Origin: Ziziphus jujuba
Taxonomy: Eukaryota; Streptophyta; Magnoliopsida; Rosales; Rhamnaceae
Direction of reading: 5' to 3'
NCBI RefSeq assembly: GCF_031755915.1
Contig: NC_083390.1
Location: 14,105,001-14,169,000 of the forward strand
Length of the DNA: 64,000 nt
The notes beneath the pieces were generated by a model, which saw only the letters and a list, made by a program, of their open reading frames with translations, was not told where the DNA came from and did no database searches. Position numbers and translations under genes: made by a program. Every line of letters starts with the position of its first letter. Position 1 is the first letter of the stretch. Below, piece after piece: positions 47,640 to 58,972 of this stretch.

Positions 47640-50146
47640 ATTTATGTTAGGCTATTTGAAAGTTTTTGGGTTACCTGGCTAGGCTCTAATCAACCTAGGG
47701 ACTACTCATTCTTTCATAATCCTACATTTGCAATTAAAATGGGGTTGACATCTTTAAGCGTGAATGATTGGTTTAATGTTGCTACTGCATTTGGAGTAGT
47801 CATGCAAACTAACTTTTTGCTCGAAAGTTTTCCATTGAAAGAGAATGGTTAAAGGTTCTTGGTTGACTTGGTAATTTTTCAAGTTTTTGATGTCATTCTT
47901 GGAATAGATTGATTAGAAGAATACCATGCAATTTTAGATTACCACAAGCACGAAGTAATTTTTTGACCACCAGAGGAGCCTATGTTTTTACAGGTATGAC
48001 AAAGACTTCTTTAGTACATTTAATCTCAACAATGATGGCCCATCATATGATCAGTAAGGGATAAACTTATTATCTAGGATTAGTTTCTGAAGTGTTGAAA
48101 GGAAAGTTAGATGTAGATCAAGTTCTAATAGTTCATGAATTTACTGATTTTTTCATAAGATCTCTCTGAAATGTTCCCTAATCGTGAAATTGACTTTGTT
48201 ATTAATTTAGTTCCTGAAACTTCGCCAATATTAAAAGCTTTGTATCACATGGGTGAAGAGAACTCAAAAAGCTTAAAGCCTAACAATAGAAACTTTTGAA
48301 CAATTGTTTTATTAGGCCTAGCTATTCTCCTTAGGAAGTTACAATATTGTTAGTGAACAAGAAAGATGGATTTATGAGACTTTGCATTGACTAGCAAAAA
48401 CTAAATAAGGTTTCCACTAAAACCAAGTACATCAAATCAAAGACTTGTTTGATAAACTTTAAAGAGCTGGATGTTTTTTTTTCTAAGATTGATCTCTGTT
48501 TAAGCTATCACTAATAGAAATGAAAAAGAAGGATATTGAAAAGATGGCATAAAAAACCCATTATGGACACTATGGATTTTTGGTAGTGCCATTTGGTCTA
48601 ACAAACACAACAAATACATTTATGGATCTCATGAACAGAGTGTTCAAGGAGTGCTTGGATTGTTTTGTCATTGTTTTTATTGATAAAATTTTGGTCTTCT
48701 ATCAAACTAAAGAAGACCACGGGTACTAGTTCCAGACAATACTACATATGCTTTGAGAAAATAATCTCTATGAAAAATTCAATAAGTGTGAATTCTGAAG
48801 GGCATAAGTTCCTTTTCTCAGACATGTGGTGTCAAAGGATGCTATATCTATAAATTTAGCAAAAATAGAAGTAGTCTAAAATTGGTGTAAACTAAAGAAT
48901 GTTGGAGAAGTTAGAAATTTTCTTAGCTTAGTACACTATTATAGAAGCTTCATCATTGAATTCTCCAAGATATCATCACTTTTTGCACAACTAACAAGGA
49001 AAGAAGTGAAGTTCTAGCGGACAAGCAAATTAAAGCTAGTATGTAAGAGTGGAAACACGCCAATTGACTACTTCACCGATGGATTTGTCATGTATAGTGA
49101 TGCTTCATTAAAGGAACTTGGATGTGTGCTAATGTAACATGGTAAGGTTATAGCCTATGCCTCAAAGCAGCTTAAGAAGTATGAGAATAACTACCCAACG
49201 CATGATTTGGAATTCGCAGCAATGGTTTTTGCCTTGAAGATTTGGTATCACTATTTTTATAATGCAAAATGCAAAATTCTACACTCACTAAAAAAGCCTT
49301 AGGTATTTCTTAGGAGAATATTGAGCATGAGACAGCATTGATGGCTGGTGGTGGTGAAGGATTATTTTTGAATAATCAATTATCACCATGGGAAAACAAA
49401 CATAGTAGCTAATGCATTGAACAGGAAGCCTTTTGGTTTTGTTGCTTCAATGCACCTATATTCAAAAACAACTTCTGAGGGATATTCAAAATCTACTGTT
49501 GGAAATTGTTCTTTTAGATAGTACTAACTATGTTACTAACCAGACTGTCCAGCAGACTCTTCTACAAAGAATAAATATTGAACAAGCAAATGGACCTCAA
49601 TTGGTGAAGCTTCATGCTGATGTTGAAGTACGAAAGACTCAAGCTTTATGCCTATTGATGTGCATTACAGTTTGGTGACTGACTAGTTGTTCTAACCAAC
49701 TTAGAGTTGAGATAGAAGATCATGCATGAAGGTCACAACACCCTTTATTCTTTGCACCTAAGGAGTACTCAGATTTATCATAATTTGAAGTAACAATTCT
49801 AGTGGATTGGCATGAAACTAGAAGTGGCAAGATATGCTAAACATTGTCTTGCATGTTAACAAGTCAAGGTGGAACATCAACAACTATTAGGATACTTACA
49901 GCCATCTATGATTCTTGAGTGGAAAGGGGAGCATATTAGTATTGATGTCGTGGTTGGATTACCTAAAACCAAATAGGAGTATAGTTTGGTATCGGTTAAG
50001 TGGATCGCATTATCAAATCCACTCACGTTCTTCCAATGATAAGCACTTGCAAAATGGAACAGTAAGTTATATACAGTGCAGATTGTGAAGCTTCATGCAT
50101 TTTATTTGTCTATAGTTTCCGATATGGTTTTAAAGTTTACCTCCAG
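47640..50146 (+). pseudogene. pol: pol of third gypsy element, first part (protease to integrase core)
   Basis: A protease-like trace (INLGTTHSFI) lies near 47690. Reverse transcriptase blocks are LRLCID..KLNKVSTK near 48375, FSKIDLC near 48485 and HLV..TNTT near 48590. The catalytic box is FIDKILVF at about 48676-48700, with Lys in place of the second Asp. RNase H shows [32 protein letters not shown] and [10 protein letters not shown]. Integrase begins with KLHADVEVRKTQ at about 49610 and reaches VSDMVLKFTS, where the solo LTR at 50147 interrupts it. Many stops are present, so it has long been inactive. The style ([14 protein letters not shown]) is that of the large Tekay/del-type plant gypsy group. 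Confidence 0.8.
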
Positions 50147-52472
50147 TGTAGTGATCCATTTTGAAAAATACCCTGAATTTGAATTTTTGAGTGGCTTGAT
50201 TAGGGTTGACTAAGTTTGATCACATTTGACTTTTAATGGGATCAATTTTGAATTTTTTGAGAGATAAAATTTAGTTTTGACTTTTATACCATTATGTAGA
50301 GCTCATTAAAATAAGTTCATGGATATGTGGAACATCAAAATAGGAGTTACGAGTTGAAGTTATAGTTAAAAACATCTTGATAATAATGAGGCACAAAAAT
50401 TAGGTTAATATGGATCATCATCTTCCTCTCTTCACCCTAAAATAGGAGTTACCATTGTTATCTCTTTTTAATCTACAAATTCAAAACCTCATAACTTACT
50501 CTACCAACCTTCATCTACTTTGCTGTTATGGCATTGAAAAGTTGGCATTATAAGGAATATCTTTCAATAAAAATTTGACCGGATAGTCATCGACATTTGT
50601 CTTAATCTCATCAAAAATTCATATATTCCATTTTTTGATCTACAAAATCTGGGCACTTTTGGCTATGGAAAAAAGTCCTTTCCACATGTTTTTTCAACCC
50701 TGTGAGTTTATTATTGGCATCCTCTAAACTTAAAATGTCACTATTTTTCTCAAGAAAAAAATAAATTTTCAATAACACTTTGTCATTGATTTTTTGGTAA
50801 CCTACAATCACTATTAGTTTCGCTTAAAGATAGTTTCTTACTCTACATCTCTCAAGCTTCATTTTGATATATAGATTGCATATTTTGATTAAGTTTTAAA
50901 AAAATTGAATTTTGAGAGTTTTGGGTCAAATAAGTTTAACCAAATTCGTGTGACCAAGGCGGCTTTCAATACCTTAGCTTGACTATTTTAGTTCTAATTG
51001 TTTCCTAAATACTTTCAAAATATTTAATTGATTGGAGTTATGAAAATTATGAAAAACCATAATTTTGAGGTTTATGGGTTTCAGTTATTTTTTGTGAAAT
51101 TAGACTATTCAATACTTGATATTAAAATTTTTGAGTTTTAAGAGTGAGTTGGGAAATTTAACATGCATTTTTGGAGTTTTATGTCTTTTTAAATACTAGT
51201 TTAGTATCTAGGTACCATTTCAAATGATATTGGAGATGATCAATCATAACATCTGGTTTGAGCTAAAATATGTGATTGAACTTTTACTTTTGAAAATGGT
51301 TTTGGGAATCATATGCTTGATATATATTACTTTATTATTATTTCTAAAATTATTTAAATTATATACTTTTTAATATATTATCAAAGGATTGTCTGATTAT
51401 CATTTTCTAGTATATTAAAGAAATTGTTTGGCATAAATATGTTTTTGGCATTAACCATATAAAAATATATGTAAGTACTTATGGAAATATTCTGCTTTGA
51501 GGTTAAAGATAATATTGATAAATTTTATATATTGGATTATAAGTTAGATAGTAGTTTGTGGATTATTGTTTACTATACTATACCATGTTTATACATTTGA
51601 TGGATTCTAGTTATACGTGCTTTATTGAGAATCTCTTACTTAATAATATGATTCTTGAGATTGGATGGGAGGTTTTAGTCTATGCTGCTTAAGGGAAGCC
51701 AAAGGTCATATTAATAGTTTTCCCCTCCCTCAGTAGTTTGTGACACCCTAAGTCACCAAGTATCGACGTACAATAGGTTTGATATTGTTTATGGTACACA
51801 GGGATATTATGTGGTACACTGAGATATTTTATATACATGTAGAGATTTGAATTTTATTTGAATTATAGTATATGGAAATGTTAATTTACTTATGAAATTA
51901 TGAAAAAAATTTATACTATTTATTTTATCTATTGCGATATGGGAACTGTTATGCTTATGGGAATAATAATGGGTTTTGTGAAGAATTGTTTTCTAAAACA
52001 AGAGAACTTACAAAAAGTAAAAGTGAGGTCTTAAGAGAAAGAATTTTTAAAGGATAATGATTATTTTTTTATTTTTAAAGGATAATGATTATTTTTTTAT
52101 TATATTTTTTGTTCACTCACTGAATTTGTCTCATAGTTTTGTTTTTAAACTTTTTTTCTTAGGCATCAATTAATAGGTTACATACATCACATCCACACAT
52201 CTTCATTGTTTGTTTATTATTTTCGCTGCTGATATATTGTTCTTTTCTTGTTATTTTGATATTTTGCATTTGTTCATTTGTATTTTTTAGATTGCTCTAA
52301 TGAATTAACCTAATATATATGACTCTTATATTATAATATTTTATTATGTATTGTTAGGTTATATCTAAATTATAATGAGGTTTTACTGGATTTTTAATAG
52401 AGAATTTGGTAGGGCTTCTCTATGTAGAACCACTTTGGATGTCCGGGAAGCACCTTGGGAGTGGTCATATCA
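50147..52472 (+). repeat. Solo LTR-like copy 2, inserted in integrase
   Basis: It starts TGTAGTGATCC and ends CATATCA, and aligns with 42451-45128 in opposite orientation. On its left the integrase frame stops within the second catalytic block. On its right the next integrase block resumes almost at once (MGMHLRFS), leaving only a few codons missing. The insertion is therefore younger than the gypsy element. No exact target duplication is seen (TCCAG against TATGG), so a small target deletion may have occurred. Confidence 0.78.
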
Positions 52473-53080
52473 TATGGGTATGCATTTAAGGTTTAGCATT
52501 ATATTCCATCCTTAAGTAGATGAGCAATCAAAAAGCACTATTCACATGATGGAGGACATGTTGAGGACTTGCGTAATTAACTTTTAAGGCCTACAGAGTG
52601 ATTTTTTGCTTTTTATCCAATTTTCCTATAATAACAGCTTCTAGGATAAAATAGACATTGCATTGTATGAAGCTCTTTATGGTAGAAAATGTCGATTGCC
52701 TATTCATTGGGATGAAGTGGGTGAACGCCTGTGTTGGAACTAGAAATCGTTAAGAAGACATCGAAGATGATTGAGAAAATAAGACAATGAATGAAAATAG
52801 CCCAAAGTAGACAAATGAGCTATGCAAATAAAGTGCACAATCCTTTAGCTTTTGCAATGGGAGATAAAGTTTTCTTAGAAGTAGCATAAATGAAGGGAGT
52901 TATGAGATTTGACAAGAAAGGGAAACTGAGTCCATGTTTTGTTAGCCTTTTGAATCTTGATTTGCTATGCCTCCTGCACTATCTACAGTAACATTGTGTT
53001 TCATTTTTTTTTGTTGGAAAAATATGTATCTGATCCAACACTTGTTGGATTATAAACCTCTAAAACTTTGTGATCCATTA
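52473..53080 (+). pseudogene. int: pol of third gypsy element, second part (integrase C-terminus)
   Basis: The frame resumes with MGMHLRFSIIFHP and DMLRTCVI, then YEALYGRKCRLPIHWDEVGE, a highly conserved phrase of plant gypsy integrases. Traces of the GDKVFL.V and MRF.KKGKLSP blocks follow, and the end is KYVSDPTLV near 53020-53045. Several stops interrupt it. Confidence 0.82.
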
Positions 53081-53551
53081 TTTATAAGTTTTACTAGACT
53101 ATTTTACCTATCATAAAACGATATTTGCAAAAGATATCTTATGCAATTAGGAATTGAAATAATTGGTTGTGATTTGTCATCATGAAAAATGACATTCATG
53201 TATGTCGCAATGTTAATGGTCATGATACTAAATATGTTACTCAAAAATGTGTGGGCACCCACTTTCATTGGATTTTCTTTTATTAGATAGTATGTAGATG
53301 TACTATGTACTAGAATAACTATCGTGTAAGCATATCAAAACCCTCGAAATATAAGATTTGGCAAATAAATAGAAATGTTGCATTATCGTTTTCACATCAT
53401 CATTTTTCTTAATATTCGCCTTCATAATTTTTCCTAGATGGTACATGTAATGTCCATGGTAATGCATCAAGAAAAACTAATATTTTACATTCATGGGGCT
53501 TAGATGTCAATTTATTAAAACACTAGATCATGTCAATCCTTATAACCTTCC

Positions 53552-54540
53552 TTAAATCTTGAAAAAAGAAAAAAAAAATATAAAGAAACAAAGAAGGAGA
53601 AGTGCACACACACACGCAAATATAATGCATCGTTTTAGCTTAGTTCGATGTTGAATGCTAATGGATATATCTATTTGTTCATGTCCAAATATGCCACAAA
53701 TATACAATGTATCATCATATCTATTCTTAAAAAATATCCCATCAACAATCATCGTAGGACAAGTATGTTGAAATCTTTGAAAGCATGCTCTAATGAATAT
53801 GAAGTAATATTGGAATATATTTTCTAAATTGTCTCAATGCGAGTGAATGAGCCAAAAAAAAAATTTCCAACAAAATAAATCATATCGGTGGCTTGCACAA
53901 GATTCTTTTGGCATCCCCAATAAACTTACCAGTGCATGCTTTTGAACCCTCTGGGCTTTCTCATAGCTCATATTCACCTCGAGCTCTTTTTATACATCTT
54001 GACTTGCTCATATTCAACTCGAGCTCCTTACATATATCTTGACCAATTTTTGTTAGTATGTAATGACGTCTAATTCCAAAAAAATATATATATATATATA
54101 TAATTTGTGTGCTCTCTGCTCACTAAACTAGTTTATTGCTAATTATTATTCGTACAGTTGAAATTGCATCTATGCTCAAGTGCATATTTTATGATCATCA
54201 TCTGATTTTGTAATTTGATTGCATGGAATTTCCATGTGAAATTATTATTGATATATCTAATCTCAAATCTCTCTTTATCACATTTCTTCACTTTAAACTC
54301 AAAATCTTTGGTATTGCATAAAGGCTCAACTTAATTTTCAGCTCATTTTTGTTTTTATACATTTGCCTTTTGTTAGTTGTTTCGCCTCTACTACTTGAGA
54401 TAATGTTAAGAACATGAATAAGAGGATAATAAGTTAGGAACATGGATAGGAGGATAATAAGGAAGAAATGGCATAACATCCGAAATAATGTCTCCTTCAA
54501 TTTGGACCATTGAAAATGTTTGACAATATTATGTATCACC
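53552..54540 (-). pseudogene. Mutator-like (MuDR) transposase fragment
   Basis: The N-terminal MuDR domain is seen as MYKNKNELKIKLSLYA (about 54370), then FEFKVKKCDKERFEIRYI and TWKFHA. The DDE region begins with MSYEKAQRVQKHAL (about 53970) and LLGMPKES, and reaches MIVDGIFFKNRYDDTL at 53752-53711, which holds the first catalytic Asp (VDG). Downstream catalytic blocks are not found, so the fragment is 3' truncated near 53.7 kb. Stops and shifts occur between blocks. Terminal inverted repeats were not located. Confidence 0.72.
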
Positions 54541-57540
54541 CTCTTGAGTAACTCCTTCTAGACTATCACTATGCAAATTGTTAGTACTTAGACTACCATG
54601 TCAAATATCATCACCATATGCAATCGCATCAGTGTTATATCAATGATGTGTAAAAATCATTACTATGTGGAACATCATCATAAGGACTATCACAATGAGG
54701 ATTGTCAGTCACATCATCCCAAGCCTACCATCCAATGAAGTCATCATGTACACATTCATTGTCAAAATTGTTCCATAATTCATCATCCCAAGCCTACCAT
54801 CTAGTTGTTCATTTTCAAATCGCATCATCCCAAACCTAGCACTTATGTGTCTTGTATTGAGGTTTCTAGTACTTGTTTTTCTATCATTTTGTTGGTACTT
54901 GCATCTCTGAAATTAGTATTGAGTTAGCAGACAATTCAACCATTGATGATGAGACTTGACTACTAACTTTACATCTTAGGATAGGATTTGAGAACAAAAT
55001 CTGGTTGCTACCACTACCAAAATAAAATTTTATTGCATGTATAGCTCTTGCATGTTGCATAATATTAAACTATGGAATTTGAGGCAACTATGTCAACAAA
55101 TAGTGGATACCCCTATATGGGTGATTTTTTCGTTTGCTTGTAAATAACATTCGTATCATTTGTGCACAAACATGGTTATAAACATTTAGCATAAAGAAAA
55201 ACTTCAAACTCACTTCGTGTTGCTACCAAACCTTACCTAATGATGTATAAACCACACCGTTCCTATATGATAGTGTAGGTCTCTTTTTTATATTAGTAGC
55301 TTTCATCTTTGAATCTTCATATAACCATTTTTTTTTTTTGATTTTTAATACATTTTCTATGTATAAATTGATATTGGAATCTACTCCATTTTACCATGGT
55401 TGAAAACATTCAATATTCAAAATGATGTACACAAACATAATTGGAAAAAAAAAAATAACAAAAACACTACTTAAGATCATGATTCTTAACTACCAAAAGT
55501 CACAGTGTATTTCCTAAATAGTATATACTAACATATAACTTGACTTCTAATGGCTAGGATCCTGACACATAATTGGGATCTAAGTCGTCTTCAACCTACA
55601 AACATCTAGGGTTTTCTACTAGATTTTTTTTCTTTATTTTTCTATTTAAATTTAACGTTAACAAACTTACTTAAAACACTATTATTGCTTAAATAGGGAG
55701 AAATTCAAATTACATTTATCAATCAAAATATATTCCCTCAGTAGTAGCATATCAGCATATAACCCAATCTCTAATAGTTGGGATCCCGACTCCTAGTTAA
55801 GATCTGAGTCATCTTTAATGATAGATTGGATTTTTTGGTTATTGAAAACACTCTTTTTCTATATTTTTCATATGTAATAGTTTTAATCTAGTGGATTGCC
55901 TAGCACATCTTAGGGTGCACAATATTGATCTGGTACAATAATAAATGGAGTCAAAAAAAGAAATGCAAAATATTTTTAATTTTTTTTTAAAAATCCATTG
56001 TTATTTATTTGCACACCATATAATAATTTAATATACTGTTATTAAAGAGTTCACTTTTTATTTATTAGGTTTTTAGTATTAAAGTATCAAAATAAAAATA
56101 ATATTGTAAATTAATATTGTCATATATTATTTACGGATCTTGTTGCCCACTAGGTCATAACTATTTTTAAGGTTTTTAATGTCTAAAAACATGCTTAACA
56201 CACCACATAAAGGTGGTGATTTACATGAGAAGGGGTTTTAAAAGGGTGCTTAGCAGTAGCTGGAGTGGTTGAGTATACATATTAAAAACAATAAAATTTC
56301 AAAGAATAATAATTTTTCTAAAAAGCTAAAATTATCATAATTTTAATTTTTTGGGATAAGCAGTTTTTTTTTTTTTCTTTTTGTTTTATTTGGGCCCAGC
56401 AAACCACATTTTCCTAAGATAAAAAAAAACAAAAAAGAGTGATGCTTTTTACACGATGGAAATTTCTTTTCCCATTGCACATTATTTAAATTATTAAAAG
56501 ATCCTTTCATATATTTTTTCTTTCAATTTAAATTTTGTTGGTTTTATGTTGGCTAGAAGCTATCTTCTTCATATAACTACCAGCAGCCTTGTTGAAGTTT
56601 TTTATTTTTTATTTTTTTATTTTTTAATTATAGAATTCAAGTGGGTATTAGGTTTAAAAACTTGAAGATTATATGGTTCTAGATGGATGGGTGTGTGTTA
56701 AATATTGCCATAGCAAAGCCATGATTGCAAAAACTCTAATGGTCAACAATGGAGGATACCACATCTTACATGGAAATGTTGGTCAACATTGTTGGAGAAG
56801 ATGCCATGGATAGTGAAGAAGCTAGTTAAGACAATGATAAATGCACATTTTCCCGAGAAAATTTGGTCCCCACTATGTCGCTAGAATGTTGTTGGGTTCT
56901 TATTCCATCTGCATATTTGTGTGTGTGTATATATATATATAATATATATATATATATATTTTTTTTTTTGAAAAACCAAAAAGTTGAATTGATCAAAACC
57001 CAAAAAGTAAGAAACTCCATGGAATAATATTTTGATCCAAATAAAATAGACATGGGTGTTTCAAAATTAAGCAAGATAATGTCTTTGAGAACTAGCAGAG
57101 ATTCAGGGCAAGTAAAGAAGATTAATTGGAAGAAATGGTAATTCGAAAATATCATCACCTGTGGATAGGAGTTTTGCCCAAAAAGCTTTTGGAATGATTT
57201 TCTTTTTCAACATTCTTGACCAACAAAGTAAAGGAAAATGAGATTGAAAATTTGCAACGGGAATAGAAAAAAGAGTTTTTTTTTTTTTTTGGAATTTTAC
57301 AAAACAATGCAGTGGGAGTATAAATTTTTAGGATGATTTTATTCACACTATAAATTTTGATGCCCACACTACATTCTAAACACACTAATTTTTATTTTTA
57401 TTTTTACTATTTACACCAATCAATTCCCTTAAATATAATTAAATACATACACCACATTTTATTACCCCTACTTCTTTTTTAAATTAAATCCATACATTAT
57501 ACTACAATGTTAATTCTCAAATCCCCAAATCCCTGCCATC
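54541..57540. other. Intergenic DNA, no gene recognised
   Basis: Near 54600-54840 short phrases recur ('catcatcccaagcctaccat' at about 54713 and 54781), possibly the acidic leader of the MULE gene on the minus strand. Between 55520 and 55810 two related blocks ('taatggctaggatcctgac' and 'taatagttgggatcccgac') stand about 240 bp apart. A (TA)n and T-run lies at 56930-56968. Confidence 0.5.
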
Positions 57541-57547
57541 TTCAACA

Positions 57548-57704
57548 ATCTCTACCGATATTTCTTCCTATATACAACAGCCAAGAATGTTTGAATTTAC
57601 AATCACATTTACGATCAACTTTAAAAATCTCTACTGATATTTCATCCTATATGAAGCAGCCAAGAATGTTTGAATCTACTATCACATTTATGATCAACTT
57701 GTTC
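57548..57704. repeat. 79-bp tandem duplication
   Basis: The unit starting ATCTCTACCGATATTTC at 57548 recurs as ATCTCTACTGATATTTC at 57627. Both contain CAGCCAAGAATGTTTGAAT and end with GATCAACTT. Two copies with few substitutions. Confidence 0.88.
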
Positions 57705-58792
57705 CTTTGTTGCTCACCGATTAATTTCTTAGCTTCTTTAGCTTTCTTTTCTACTTTTTTTTTCCATTTTTTTTTTTGTAAAAACAACAATAAATCAAAA
57801 TAGGAGAAAACTATTTGACTGGTTTCTATGTTCCTCATCTTCAAAAATCCTTCTCAAATTAGTTCATTTATAAAAGATATTTCTTTCATTTCCTTTTTTT
57901 TTTCTTTTTTATTTTAAATTTTTTCTTATTTGAATCCGATATCTATAACCCAAACTAATGTGTTTCCATCTAAATTCATAATTTGAATATAAATGTATAG
58001 TTCTATATATATAGCTCGAATGAATACAACTCATCCACATTATGTATACCTGATCATTTCATTCCGTTCGAATTATATAATTCAGGTATAATTAGTCTGG
58101 TATATATATAATCGGGCTATGTGTATCAAACAGCTTTAGTTTTCATTTGAATTATAAAACTTGAATATGGCTTAAGTAGTCCGGTATACACAACCAAAAT
58201 ATATTCAACTTGTCCGAGTTATGTATACTAAATGACTTTATAAATCATTCAAACAATTATTTTTCTAGTCTACAAAATCTGAACATGATCAAACCATTTG
58301 AGGTGTATATATATATATATATATATACCAAACAACTTCAAAGTGTATACAATGAAAACAATTCGTTGAAATAACAAATAAAAAAAAAATTAAACAAAAC
58401 ATAAAAAAATAATAATAATAAATAATAAAAGAAAGCTAAATACTTACATTTTTAGGATTGAAATGAATGATTTATCAATTATATTTGTCAATTTTTCTTC
58501 TTTATCACTAAATTCCATTGTCTACATTTTTGGAGTTTATTTTTATTATTATTATTATTTTTTTTTCTAAAACTTTATTATATTGTACATAGAAATTTTT
58601 TCTTATTCTATTTATGTACTTAATATTCATAACTTTTTAACAAATGATGTTTCTGAAATATTGAAAAGTAATTAAAAATGTAGAGAGTACTAAATTTTAT
58701 AGTGTAAATAGAACAACCCAATTTTCAATAGTATAAACTGCAGCACTAAAAAATAAATAAATAATAAATAAATAAAAACTCTCTTTTATTCA
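57705..58792. other. AT-rich upstream DNA, no gene seen
   Basis: Near 57960-58250 degenerate phrases such as 'gtatac..' and 'gaattata' recur several times and may be an old repeat. A (TA)n tract lies at about 58302-58327. Confidence 0.45.
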
Positions 58793-58868
58793 GCCCAATA
58801 AAAAGTGTGAAAAGGGCCCAAATATGGCCCAATAATGACCTACACATAGCCGACAAGCCCAAGGCCCA
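58793..58868 (+). promoter_or_regulatory. GGCCCA (site II type) promoter cluster
   Basis: GGCCCA occurs at 58815-58820, 58826-58831 and 58863-58868, with further AGCCCA copies at about 58793 and 58855, all within 180 bp of the methyltransferase start codon. TGGGCC/GGCCCA elements bind TCP factors in many plant housekeeping genes, including those for organelle proteins. The link to this gene is by position. Confidence 0.65.
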
Positions 58869-58941
58869 GATAAAGCCTATCCACAGCATTTATCAATCCC
58901 ATATCTAGTTGATGTTCGTTACCGCTACATTACTCTTGCTG

Positions 58942-58946
<5 letters not shown>

Positions 58947-58972
<26 letters not shown>
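58947..58972 (+). repeat. (GA)n microsatellite abutting the start codon
   Basis: A pure GA run of about 13 units ends directly at the ATG at 58973, so it forms the end of the 5' untranslated region. GA repeats in plant leaders can bind BPC-type GAGA factors; that is inference here. Confidence 0.9.

Noticed and set aside
56826..57385. Two minus-strand open frames of 110 and 76 residues
   Set aside because: They are Phe/Ile/Lys-rich with microsatellite-coded stretches and no family resemblance.
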